In this document: positions 11,016 to 20,852 of the stretch, one piece after another
How the letters are laid out: each line of letters starts with the position of its first letter
Position numbering within the stretch: position 1 is the stretch's first letter
DNA from: Tubulanus polymorphus
Lineage: Eukaryota > Nemertea > Palaeonemertea > Tubulaniformes > Tubulanidae
Assembly: GCF_964204645.1 (NCBI RefSeq)
Contig: NC_134031.1
Span: 1,302,001 to 1,366,000 of the forward strand
Length of the DNA: 64,000 nucleotides
Direction of reading: 5' to 3'
Position numbers and translations under genes: made by a program
The notes under the pieces: generated by a model
What the model was told of the DNA's origin: nothing
The model's database searches: none
Seen by the model: only the letters and a program-made list of their open reading frames with translations

Positions 11016-12082
11016 ATGTCAACGACATTCAAACAAGAATTTCGGTGCCGTAATTTCGGTTTTGGATATTTTCGAGATGACTATTTTTATCTTTCTCAGG
11101 TGCGTGTCCTTGTGGTAAAGTGATAAACTGTATAAACAGTGGAAAGTCGCTAATACGAATCTTGTGGCCAAAAATGAAATTGTTGTATTAAACATGTTTC
11201 GTTTTATCCCAAATCTTGATTGATATAAATATCTTAGTTAAGATATGCTGGAGATCATCCTTATAAACGAGGTTCGACTGTATTATGTGTGTCTCACTTT
11301 CATTATGAAATGAATGATTTTTCGTTTTTCAGTGGAATTTGCCTCCAATTATTTTCCTGATATATCGATTCCTTGTGAGTGCGTATGTGTTTGGTTGGTT
11401 TGTTTACTCTTTATCCAAATCGCTCTACTTTATGATAACTTTGACGACGTGGTCGTTCCTGATATTAGCTCTACATCTTCTGTTGGCGTTCATCAATTCC
11501 AGTTGTCGTGTTCTACGCGAGAAACGAAGCTGTTTTCGTCGACCGCGCGATGAATCCGATCCATTTAGTTTAGAAATGGCTGAATCAAGTTGTTCAACCC
11601 CGGAACGAACCGTTGACGGAAGCGAAGTAGACATCGTCTCATCTCATACCATTCCGTGGAATTTCAAACTAGATTGGTTACTGTATTCGATATGTTCGGT
11701 TGCGGCGATTATGGTCACAACAGTCTATTATGCATTGCTGTTTCCTACAGGCCAACAAGCCCCGAGCGTTAGGGATATCAACGTACACATCATGAATTCG
11801 GTAATAGTTTTTCTAGAAATTCTACTCGCTGCATATCCTGTAAGGTTACTTCATTTCATATATCCAGTCAGTTATGGGCTTATTTATGTAATGTTTAGTG
11901 CCATTTTTTGGAGCTTTGATCCGGAGAGAAATGTTTTGTACCCGGGAGTTCTCGATTGGAATAATCCTAAAACGACCACCGGAATGGTCGTCGGTATTGC
12001 GGTTTTTATGATTGTATTACACCTAATTCTTTATGGTATTTTCAGGTTGAAAGTATTTTTATACAATCGGTTTCTGATATGA
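11016..12082 (+). CDS. Rolling-stone-like multipass membrane protein
   Basis: Two coding exons, 11016-11099 and 11333-12082 (GT-AG, phase 0), encode 277 residues. Exon 1 gives the family's typical start, QEFRCRNFGFGYFRDDYF, and the join S-Q-W matches where family members read S-Q-W. Hydrophobic helices lie near residues 32-56, 59-82, 140-165, 179-198, 204-222 and 244-268. Between the second and third is a polar, Ser/Glu-rich cytosolic loop. Length fits the rolling-stone family, whose Drosophila founder acts in myoblast fusion; a muscle role here is inference. It interrupts the receptor array and resembles none of its neighbours. Confidence 0.85.
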
Positions 12083-12485
12083 ATTGACTTGGTGATTTGA
12101 TGTTTCAGGGTCGGATCCAAGGGATAGGGTTTTAGGGATCACTGCTCCTTGTTTGAAAATCTTCCGATAGTGGAAACAATGATATTAAAAATAACCACAT
12201 ATCAAATCTTTATCGATTATAGTTTCGGCGCCAGCCGGAAATTACTGTAAGTTACTCACAAAGTTTTATTAATGCATTTTAATTGAAATATGAAAAATAT
12301 ATATCTGGGTAAATACTGCCCCTCTTAACTCAGATTTCTGCATCCGCCCCTAATAGCATCAAGTTTTGGTATTTTGGTAATTTTCATGATGTTTTATCTC
12401 TGAATTGATGTAATAGATTATTCATATCGCTTTCTGAATCTCTGCAGGAGTTCGATTGATTGTTTTATACAGATTATCTTTTATA

Positions 12486-13145
12486 TATGACCAATAAGCT
12501 TTAAAGACAAATTATGTAAAATTGCCTCATTTTGTTTTAACTGATCTCATCGTTATGTATGAATCGTTGTTATAAAGTTCTTCATTGACGTCACACCTAT
12601 TGCGTCATATTGGCCGTTTAACTATGACTTTACTTCAGTTAGGGTCACGTATTCTTGGCGCCAATATGACGAGCTGTGACGTCAATCGTGGGATATACGG
12701 ATCTAGTGTAGTATATTGTGTAGTTGCCAAATGAATGTATTTCATAATCGTGTATAAATAAAATATGTTGACCTATTAAACAAAATCGTTCAATCTAATT
12801 TGTATTTTAAAGAGCAATTGCCTGATTAGTCACAATGTAATTCCGATCTCAATGACCAATCCAGAATCAGGAACTTCAGAATCCTGAAGATGTTTCGGTA
12901 TTTGTTCGGAATCTTGTGGTTTCTGCGCTACCCCTAATTGTTTTTATTCCTAGTTCTGTTTATTTTAGTTCTGACACACATCTGTGAGTTTATACGTTTT
13001 GTCACTTCTCTTTCTGTGGTCGTTCCACCTGACGATGTGTGGTTCGTCAACAGTCGAAGACTTGTACTTTCATTTTGATAAATTTCATCATATATAGAAT
13101 TCTATTGTGAGACTTTAATTCATTCATCCACAGTTTACACGGATA
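12486..13145 (+). repeat. GPCR-array spacer module, copy D
   Basis: Fourth copy of the spacer and the one closest to copy A. The start (GCTTTAAAGACAAATTATGT) matches 330 onward. Two CRE-type boxes, ATTGACGTCACACC near 12587 and TGTGACGTCAATCG near 12674, flank a CGTCATATTGG / CCAATATGACG inverted pair. The following GAATCAGGAACTTCAGAATC block is shortened. 12083-12485 (3' flank of the rolling-stone-like gene) holds a repeat-like patch rich in GGATCC-type ends but no gene. Confidence 0.7.
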
Positions 13146-13413
13146 AGAGTTTCTTGTAGAATTTATGTTCTATTAATTCATTTTGATGAATGGAAGTATA
13201 AACGCGTGAAGGAATGAATCGACAGTGGAACTTGGAATTCGTAATAATCTGCAAAATAAAAGCGGATGGTATAGCAAGTAACACAGCTACTGAATTAGAG
13301 CGCAGTCACAAAAGCAGAAGTTGATTTACTTCACTTCGTAAAGCGCGCATTCATTCAGTCCATGATTTGAATTGATTTCGCGCCTTCTGAAAGGAGACTG
13401 ATGCACCTTGGAC

Positions 13414-14352
13414 ATGAATCACTCATCTCGGCATTTTTTTCTTTATTATACCTCAAACCTTGCACAGTTACCTCGCGTTAGCACGGAACAACTGCGTGAT
13501 ATGCAAATTAAAACTTTACCAATCATCGCCTTTTTCGGGATAATCGGAAATGTTTGTAGTTTTCTAGTGATGACAAGTAAGAAATTCCGTGTGTTTTCAT
13601 ACGCTCAATATTTAGCAGCGCTTTCTGTCTTTGATACTTTAACTCTGGTAGGTTACACTTTACCTTTCGTTAATTACGTGTCTCATCCAAACATTTTACT
13701 TCGATGTTACAACTCTGCAACGTGTAGAATATATGAATTTTTTTTCGCAGTTGTGGATACGATAAGTTCATGGTTAGTGATCTTTATCAGCGCAGAGCGT
13801 TTGTCTATTGTCGTTTGGCCATTTGCGGCGAGGAGAATTGCGACACCGTCATTTTCACGTAAAGTTATGTTCGTCCTATTCATATCGATTTCAGCTGTTT
13901 CTATTTACCTACTCGTCCACGTAAATTACGATGAAACAGGAAATTACTGCTACCTCCCCATGTACTGGGGAGTCGTATACTACACAGTCGGGCCAGTGAT
14001 CACTATTTTCATACCCAATGCGCTTATTTTCATACTGAATTTAATTCTAGTGATAACTTTACGAAAATCTCGATCTTTCGGTGACAGCAACAAGAAAGAA
14101 ATATCAAATAGAAAAGCTACAATTGTTGTGATTTCAGTGAGTGTCTGCTTTGTTATACTAACGTTTCCTAATTTGATAGTTGCAGCATTGTACGGTATTT
14201 TTTCCTATGCGGTCAGTTTTTTCGTGTCGACTATATTGACTACTATATATATCGTTAATAAAGCCATCAATTTCTACATTTATCTTTTAACGGGTGATGA
14301 AATTAGGCAGTTTTTCATAAACAAGGCAAAAGCGGCATGCAACAAGCGCTAA
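13414..14352 (+). CDS. Class A GPCR, array copy 5
   Basis: Intronless 312-residue receptor. The ATG at 13414 aligns with the other copies. It is a patchwork: an N-H-S-S-R start like copy 2, loop 1 with VSHPNILL as in copies 3 and 6 but a Cys-bearing RCYNSATC end, loop 2 (NYDETGNYCYLPMYWG) as copy 3, TM6-loop 3 (SVSVCFVILTFP, IFSYAVSFFVST) as copy 1, and a C terminus (QFFINKAKAACNKR) as copies 4 and 6. The protein ends three residues early because an AAA codon present in copies 3, 4 and 6 is TAA here. All core motifs are intact, so it is probably functional. Confidence 0.92.
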   Translation: MNHSSRHFFLYYTSNLAQLPRVSTEQLRDMQIKTLPIIAFFGIIGNVCSFLVMTSKKFRVFSYAQYLAALSVFDTLTLVGYTLPFVNYVSHPNILLRCYNSATCRIYEFFFAVVDTISSWLVIFISAERLSIVVWPFAARRIATPSFSRKVMFVLFISISAVSIYLLVHVNYDETGNYCYLPMYWGVVYYTVGPVITIFIPNALIFILNLILVITLRKSRSFGDSNKKEISNRKATIVVISVSVCFVILTFPNLIVAALYGIFSYAVSFFVSTILTTIYIVNKAINFYIYLLTGDEIRQFFINKAKAACNKR

Positions 14353-14830
14353 GTGATCTGACGTCAATTCCATTTACAGATGAGTATGCGAGGGGGCAGG
14401 TTATACCACTGAGGCGGAGGCGACCTTCAGATGATCACACTCCAATTCTTTCTTTGGCACGTGAGTTATTACTACGCTGCCGCTTTTACGATAATAAAAA
14501 CGATAGCTGTCACGAAATATTCCCATTGAAAGCGGCTTAAAACTCTTTGAAAACGGAATTCCCTTTTTTCATGATTCAATTTTGATAGAATGAAACGCCT
14601 AAAACGCAAGTTATCGCCAAATCAAGTATGAAAAATCTGTTTTGAAAAGTATTTGTATTACTCGCATGCCACAGTACGAAACACTCGCATGCCACAGTAG
14701 TAAACAATCGCATGCCACAGTCTGAAACACTCGCATGCCACAGTAGGAAAGGAGGTTGGTACCAAATAAGAAAACGAATAATTATTACACCTCCACAATT
14801 TCCTCGTTGGAGAAACAATATTCACAATTA
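14353..14830 (+). repeat. Downstream module shared with copy 6, with GCATGCCACAG tandem units
   Basis: The 3' flank of receptor copy 5 is repeated after copy 6 (17696-18140), from TGACGTCAATTCCATTTACA through TCCTCGTTGGAGAAACA. Inside, at about 14667-14750, are four tandem units of about 23 bp reading CTCGCATGCCACAGTANGAAA. The copy after receptor 6 has three. No gene is convincing here; a short frame at 14337-14540 is not conserved in the sister copy. Confidence 0.7.
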
Positions 14831-14906
14831 ATTAGTAAAAAACCAGAAAATAAAAGCATTTGAAAACAGAACAAACGTTATTACAACATACTATTTATAA
14901 TATTAG

Positions 14907-16535
14907 ACGAGAAGATACACAATATCCGTGTATGATGATAACGAGAGAAATCCCACAATAACGAAGACAAGATTGAAAAATTCTATATCAGAATGATTGT
15001 ATTTGAGGAGCGACGTTTCGGCTAACAACTGTTAGCCATCATCAGGCGTACTGAGAACAAAATAAAATAACAGGATATTTATACAAGAATATGACAAATG
15101 ATAAAGATTTAAGGATTAAGATTAAAGTAATTAAATAACAAAAACCGGAACACTAAGGAAGAAAACAAAGAAGGCAAACGACAAACTAAAGGGATGTAGT
15201 GCGAGATTAAAGTGATCTAAAAACAAAGTCCAGAGGGTTCAAAGGCAGACAAACTAAGGGGTAATCAGATAAAAACAAAAGGCAAGGACATCACAGGGAT
15301 AATCAAGGAATGAGTGAGGGAGTGAGTGAGTGAGTGAGTGAGTGGGTGAGTGGAAGTGTCAAACGGAGGAAAACAAGCTAACGGGATTAGAATAATGGGG
15401 GTACAAGTGAAGCGAGAAATTTAGAGATCAAAATATTGTGAAGAGAAAAACCGTTACTCAAATTAACACATTTATCCATATTTTCAATAATAAGGGCAGA
15501 TTCCATAATGTGACGTTTGGTTTTATCGGGACTGGGAAAGATTATAGCGGCATTATCAAAATCAAAATTGTGACTGGTTTCATAAACGTGATTCGCTACT
15601 CCACTCTCGGGTTTGAAATTTTTGACGTCATTTTTATGTTCTCTGAGGCGCTTGTTCAAATCACGCCCAGTTTCACCAATATATATTTTATTACATACTT
15701 TACGAGGTATTTTGTATACACCAATGTTCAAAGCTTCCGTTTTGCAGGAATTGTTAGTTAAGATATGACTTAGTTTATTATTGTAAGTGAAAACGAGCTG
15801 TTTGTTAAGGAGATGAAGGGGGTTTTTGATTTTTCCAAAAAAGGAACAAAAGGTACGACGATGGGCTGTTTCTGAGGGCGCAAACTCGAGAATTACAAAA
15901 ATGGGTGCGATGGGCTCGAAAAAGAGCTTTATTCAAAAGGTCGTTAGGATAAGCTAACTTATTAAGGGAATTCCTGATCTGGGTGAGTTCATCATCGAGA
16001 AAAAGGGGGTCGCAAATCCTAAAAGCACGAAGAAATAATCCCTGAGCAATACCGAGTTTTATGCTATAAGTGGTAAAGGAAAAATAATGCAAGTAGGATC
16101 CAGAACGAGTGGGTTTCCTATAAACTGAGAATTTCAAACACGACAAATAATTATCAATGCACACATCTAAAAATGGGATTTTTCCATCAACTTCCAATTC
16201 AAATGTGAAGTTCAACGAAGGGTAAAAAGAGTTAATGAATGAGAGAAATAAATCAATATCAAAATCGCAAGGAATAAACGCAAGAACGTCATCAACAAAT
16301 CGTAACCAAAGCTTGGGGGGAGTGCTAGTATAGAGGAGGTAATAATTCAGTTTCAACATGTTCGAGAAATGAATTTGCTAAAATTGGGCTAAGGGGGTTC
16401 CCCATGGACATGCCAAAGACCTGTTCATAATATGAATTATTAGAACTGAAGAAGGAGTTCTGAGTGCAAATTTCAATTAATTCAATGATACAATCAATAG
16501 GAATATCAAAATTGAAGTCTAACGAAGAAAAGAAT
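14907..16535 (-). mobile_element. Penelope-like retroelement, 5'-truncated and decayed
   Basis: Read on the - strand, this has a reverse transcriptase with the C-terminal GIY-YIG endonuclease that marks Penelope-like elements, then a terminal segment (14907-15060) carrying a hammerhead ribozyme core. The same terminal segment, beginning TAGACGAGAAGATACACAAT, recurs at 21930. The 5' end is lost: near 16535 the sequence passes abruptly into receptor leader sequence (TAGAATTTGGAATTCAA). A (GTGA)n tract lies at 15310-15352. It inserted between the duplicated 3' module of receptor 5 and the leader of receptor 6. Confidence 0.85.
15008..15050 (-). ncRNA. Hammerhead ribozyme core (type I, minimal helix III)
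   Basis: On the - strand: CTGATGA, one extra T, a 7 bp helix II (GGCTAAC / GTTAGCC with an AGTT loop), then GAAAC and GTC. Helix III would be only ACGT, which is self-complementary, as in hammerheads thought to act as dimers; helix I is weak (2 bp). Hammerheads of this kind are known in the terminal repeats of Penelope-like elements, and this one lies where the element's terminus should be. Activity is not shown. Confidence 0.65.
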
Positions 16536-16558
16536 CTAGAGTAGAATTTGGAATTCAA
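15387..16558 (-). pseudogene. Broken RT plus GIY-YIG endonuclease of the Penelope-like element
   Basis: Three reading-frame blocks on the - strand. The 16558-16325 block holds RT motif GMSMGNPLSPILANSF. The 16359-15805 block holds the catalytic FVDDV motif and the GKIPFLDV and KPTRSGSYLHY signatures. The GIY-YIG block, down to 15387, has G-V-Y, then K-I-Y-I-G-E-T-G-R-D-L, the catalytic Arg and Glu positions (N-K-R-L-R-E-H-K; E-S-A-L-I). The first two blocks are joined by a one-base frameshift near 16336, where the upstream frame meets a TAG. A second shift lies near 15880. N-terminal parts are missing, so this copy cannot move itself. Confidence 0.88.
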
Positions 16559-16744
16559 TTTTCGAAATCGTATAGAAAGTCACGGCTACTAATCTAAAGT
16601 ATTAGAGCGCATTCACAAACGAAGAAGTTGATTTACTTCGCCTCGTAGAGCACATTACAATATTCATCAGCTCATCAAGTTGTATCTCACATAATAGCAT
16701 TTGATTTGATATCGCGCCCTGGAAGAGAGAGATGCAACTCGGAC

Positions 16745-17695
16745 ATGAATCATTCATCTCTGCCGATTTTCCTTTATTATACCGCAAGTCTTGCCCAATC
16801 GGCGCCTCGTTACGGAACGAAACAATTGCGTGATATACAAACTATAACTTTACCGATCATCGCCTTTTTCGGAATAATCGGAAATGTTTGTAGTTTTCTA
16901 GTGATGACAAGTAAGAAATTCCGTGTGTTTTCATACGCTCAATATTTAGCAGCGCTTTCTGTCTTTGATACTTTAACTCTGGTAGGTTACACTTTACCTT
17001 CCGTGAATTACGTGTCTCATCCAAACATTTTACTTCAATTCAACAACTCTGCAACGTGTAGAATGTATGAATATTTTTTCGCAGTTGTGGATACGATAAG
17101 TGCGTGGTTAGTGATCGTTATCAGCGCAGAGCGTTTGTCTATCGTCGTTTGGCCATTTGCGGCGAGGAGAATTGCGACACCATCATTTTCACGTAAAGTT
17201 ATGTTCGTCCTATTCATATTGATTTCAGCTGTTTTCATTTTTCTACTCGTTCACGCTGGTCACGAAAAAATCAGAAATCTGTGCTATATCCCCAGATATT
17301 GGGGAGCCGTATACTACACAGTCGGGCCTATCGTCACTATTTTCATACCGAATTTACTTATCTTCATACTGAATTTAGTTCTAGTGATAACTTTGCGAAA
17401 ATCTCGATCTTTCGGTGACAGCAACAAAAAAGAAATATCAAATAGAAAAGCTACAATTGTTGTGATTTCAGTGTGTGTCTGTTATATTATTTTAACGTTT
17501 CCTAATATGGCAGTTATAACTTTGTACGTTGTTTTTGCATATGAGTCTGGTTTTTTCGTGTCGACTATGATGACTACTATGTATATCGTGAACAAAGCCA
17601 TCAATTTCTACATTTATCTTTTAACGGGTGATGAAATTAGGCAGTTTTTCATAAATAAGGCAAAAGCAGCATGCAACAAGCGCAAAGTGATCTGA
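16745..17695 (+). CDS. Class A GPCR, array copy 6
   Basis: Intronless 316-residue receptor. The ATG at 16745 matches the other copies; the frame stays open 13 codons further upstream to 16706, but that part is leader sequence in the sister genes. It is a clear chimera: the N terminus (SLAQSAPRYGTKQLRD) and loop 2 onward (CYIPRYWGAVYYTVGP) follow copy 4, while loop 1 (SVNYVSHPNILLQFNNSATC) follows copy 3 with near-identical DNA. One substitution, AISAW for AISSW, precedes the A-E-R-L motif. Disulfide cysteines and N-F-Y-I-Y are present, and the stop overlaps TGACGTCA. Confidence 0.93.
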   Translation: MNHSSLPIFLYYTASLAQSAPRYGTKQLRDIQTITLPIIAFFGIIGNVCSFLVMTSKKFRVFSYAQYLAALSVFDTLTLVGYTLPSVNYVSHPNILLQFNNSATCRMYEYFFAVVDTISAWLVIVISAERLSIVVWPFAARRIATPSFSRKVMFVLFILISAVFIFLLVHAGHEKIRNLCYIPRYWGAVYYTVGPIVTIFIPNLLIFILNLVLVITLRKSRSFGDSNKKEISNRKATIVVISVCVCYIILTFPNMAVITLYVVFAYESGFFVSTMMTTMYIVNKAINFYIYLLTGDEIRQFFINKAKAACNKRKVI

Positions 17696-18140
17696 CGTCA
17701 ATTCCATTTACAGATGAGCATGCGAGGCGGCAGGTTATACCACTGAGGCGGAGGCGACCTTCAGATGATCACACTCCAATTCTTTCTTAGGCATGTGAGT
17801 TATCACTACGCCACCGCTTTACCGATACTAAAAACAAACGCTGTCACGAAATATTCCCATTGAAAGCGGCCTAAAACTCTTTAACAAGCGAAATTCTCTT
17901 TTTTCATGATTCAATTTTGATAGAATGAAACGTTTAAACGCAAGATATCGCCAAATCAAGTATGAAAAATCTGTTTTGAAAAATATTTGTATTACTCGCA
18001 TGCCACAGTAGGAAACACTCGCATGCCGCAGTAGGAAACACTCGCATGCCACAGTAGGAAACACTCCAACCATTTCCTCGTTGGAGAAACAGTATTTACA
18101 ATTAATTAGAGAAAAACCAGAAAATAAAAGCATTTGAAAC
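17696..18140 (+). repeat. Downstream module, second copy (after receptor 6)
   Basis: Diverged copy of 14353-14830, beginning with the same TGACGTCAATTCCATTTACA and ending at CCTCGTTGGAGAAACA. It carries three tandem GCATGCCACAGTAGGAAACA units at about 17997-18065. This shows that receptors 5 and 6 were duplicated together with their 3' flank before the Penelope-like element arrived. 18141-18448 holds no gene. Confidence 0.7.
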
Positions 18141-18448
18141 ACAACAAACGTTACTTACAACATACTATTTATAATATATACTACCGGGAGGGATTTACAT
18201 TTAGACCTTTTGATAAAGATTTATCCAGTTTTTTGAAATTGAATTTTTTGTTACATCAAGGACAATAAGAGATTAAGATTTAAGTAATTTTCATGGAATT
18301 CAATTAGTAAGTTACAATCAAAATAAAATGCAGTTCGTTGCCTAAATGTTGCAGGTGGGGCATCTCGGTTCTTCGTAGGTTTGACACTAGATCCAATCCT
18401 GTGAATTGGATCAAACTGTTCACCGAGTCATCCAAGCTGATTGATATA

Positions 18449-18606
18449 CAGCGGAACATCGTTATTACGAATTCGGATACTGCGATTTATCGGATATAAC
18501 GAAGATAGAAATTCGTCCAGAGTAACACAATTTTTAACTAATTTCATACTGGATACAAGTATATATTTACTGGTCCCGTGAAATTCGCTGTTATGAGGTT
18601 CCACTG
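18449..18606. mobile_element. pogo/Tigger-type MITE with TA duplication
   Basis: A 158 bp element with imperfect inverted ends, CAGCGGAACATCGTTATTAC and, from the other side, CAGTGGAACCTCATAACAGC. It is bounded by TA on both sides (18447-18448 and 18607-18608). CAGTGGAACC ends with a TA duplication are typical of pogo/Tigger elements of the Tc1-mariner group. A minus-strand open frame across it is incidental. 18609-18834 is unremarkable. Confidence 0.7.
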
Positions 18607-18919
18607 TAGTTTCCAAATCTAACATCCTTCATATAATGCCTTAAATTGACGCGCACCCGCGGGAACTTTACTCTCACGTATGACTGCCCCTAATAGTGGA
18701 GAATTGTATGAACTAACATAGAAGATAAACTATCTTTCCTTGAACTAGTGTTATCTATAACTTACAGCTGCGATGAGAAGATTCAGATTACTTGAAACAA
18801 GTACATGAACTACACAAGTAGATTTTTATTACTAATGCTAAGAACAAAGTGGAAAAAAATTGAACTTAAAACATTGAATATAAATGCATTTAATTTTTAG
18901 TATAAAATACAAAGAATGT

Positions 18920-20852
18920 TCATTTCTTTCTTTTTCGTTTAATCTTCGTTGATTCGTTCGTTTTACGTTTTTCTGTAGTAGAAGATTTTTTCAATTCCTG
19001 AAATCGTCTCAATTCGGCGCTGAATAGAACCTGAAATATGAAAAATAGAAATAACTTAATCGATTAGATATTCAATGAATTATTTCGAATTTGAAATCTG
19101 TCGGGTAGGATTTACTTACAGATTGTGCCCATCCAGCATATTCACCCCACAATTTACGAAAAAATTCACCTGAATCAATATAGAAATGAAAATATAGATG
19201 CTGTGAACATGTTGGTTTCAGGGGCCCAGAAACAGAAACAATTCATCAACTTTACCGATATCTTTATAAATTGTTTGAGTCAAAGATTTGGCAGTTTGAA
19301 GTGATTTGATGCGATAGTCTCTACATGCGATCTTCCATACGTGAGTATCAACAGGGATAGCGCCGGGTTTATCTAATGACATTAGACACACGCAATCAGC
19401 AACCTGAATAATAGCATCAAAATATGACGAGAATATTTACAGCGAAAGATACAGTTTTTAGAAAATGTTTTAAAACTGATTTAAATACTTATTTCATGAA
19501 TACCTCAGAAAACTCTGAGGTATTCGAAGCGACAATGGGATGAATTCTGGAGCAGTTGAAGCGATTTATGTGTTGAAATATCATGAATTGGATTAAGGAA
19601 ACTTTTACCATTTGGTCATCCGAGGCAAATGATTACCAGAGGCAATATTGATGGACACTGCAGGTGCAGATCCAGAGGGGGTTTCAGGGATCGTGACCCT
19701 CCTGCTCAGCTACCAAAAAAAAATTTTTTTAATCATTTTCTTGAAGGAATATACTCAAGACAAAGCGTGCGGACAGTATCACATAATCGGTACCATATCA
19801 TCTTATGTTTGGCCAAACAATATGCCGTATTGAGAAAAGAAAGAATCCTGGATCCGCACCCGGACTGCTACTACAGACTCGTGGTAATCAGTTCAGACTA
19901 TGTGATGATTTATCCGTTCATTCTACCACACGTACCTTTGCTCCGACGCCACAAAGTTCAGTAAGTCGACTATGAGCGTCTTCATACGACGCGTCGCGCA
20001 ACGCAAACAGCCATTTCTCCGCGCCGCCGTTTTTCACGATAAATCTAGCGCTTTCGCCGATATACTTCGCGCGATAACCGAAACCTAGACGTCTGAGATC
20101 GTCCTCGACTCGGTCGCCGGCGAGTTTATCGACGCGCGGGAAATTGTAATAATCAACTCCGTCGACGACGGCGACGAATTCACCGTAATTCACGCACAGT
20201 TTATCGACCATCGAACCGATACGATTTATATGATTATTACTCGAACAGATAAAACTGAACAGGTTCTCGATCGGATCTTGACGTAGAATTCGTACTCCGG
20301 GAAAATGTTCGGACTTCGCGCGGAAATTAGGGTCATCGGTGACCCATTGATTGTATATTTTAACGAGGTCGACGTCGAGTTGGAAATAATCTCGTAATAT
20401 TTGTTGGTTTTCGGATTCGGTCCGTAACGGTTCGCTATCATCGTCGTGAATGATATACTCGATAGAATTCTCCGTTTGTCTCAACGTCCAAACTTTATCT
20501 CGTAAAACACTTCTCCATTCACCTTTCTGAACTTCTTTCCATCTGAAATTTAATTAATTGAAAAATCTATCAATCAGCAAACGAGAATGACAACATTCTA
20601 AATTAGGTAGGCCGGTGCTTGGTTTTTGGTCAACATTGATGTGTGTGGACATATATTATCTGATTATTGAACATTCATTCAATCATTATTGAAAATGGAC
20701 TTATTTATAATGAATTGTCAAACTTCAATTTCTAAATTGATCTTTTACCTGAATGACTGACCACAAACTAAAGTAATATCTAATCGTAATTGCTGTAAAC
20801 TACACGGCAAAGACAGCCAGTTTTTCATATTCGTGTCCTTTACTTTACTCAT
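18920..20852 (-). CDS. OGG1: 8-oxoguanine DNA glycosylase/lyase OGG1
   Basis: Removes 8-oxoguanine opposite cytosine and nicks the strand in base-excision repair. Five coding exons (20852-20749, 20542-19936, 19403-19256, 19169-19120, 19030-18920) join with consistent phases into 339 residues; human OGG1 has 345. The N-terminal domain shows G-Q-S-F-R-W (31-36). The helix-hairpin-helix reads CGVGAK with catalytic Lys237, split from VADC by intron 2. Catalytic Asp256 lies in PVDTHVW. The last exon gives VLFSAELRRFQ and a Lys/Arg-rich tail (KIKRKRKK), a likely nuclear signal. AATAAA (- strand) lies at 18840-18835. Divergent partner of TMLHE. Confidence 0.96.
19660..19865. repeat. Interspersed repeat in OGG1 intron 2
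   Basis: An intronic block bounded by GGTGCAGATCCAGAGGGGG on the left and, inverted, CCGGGTGCGGATCCAGGATT on the right, suggesting a foldback transposon remnant of about 200 bp. Short plus-strand frames through it are not conserved genes. Close by, at 19500-19526, is a perfect 12 bp hairpin (GAATACCTCAGA with its complement, 4-base loop). Confidence 0.4.

Noticed and set aside
14337-14540. 67-residue + frame overlapping the end of receptor 5
   Set aside because: Not preserved in the duplicated flank after receptor 6 and no recognisable motif.
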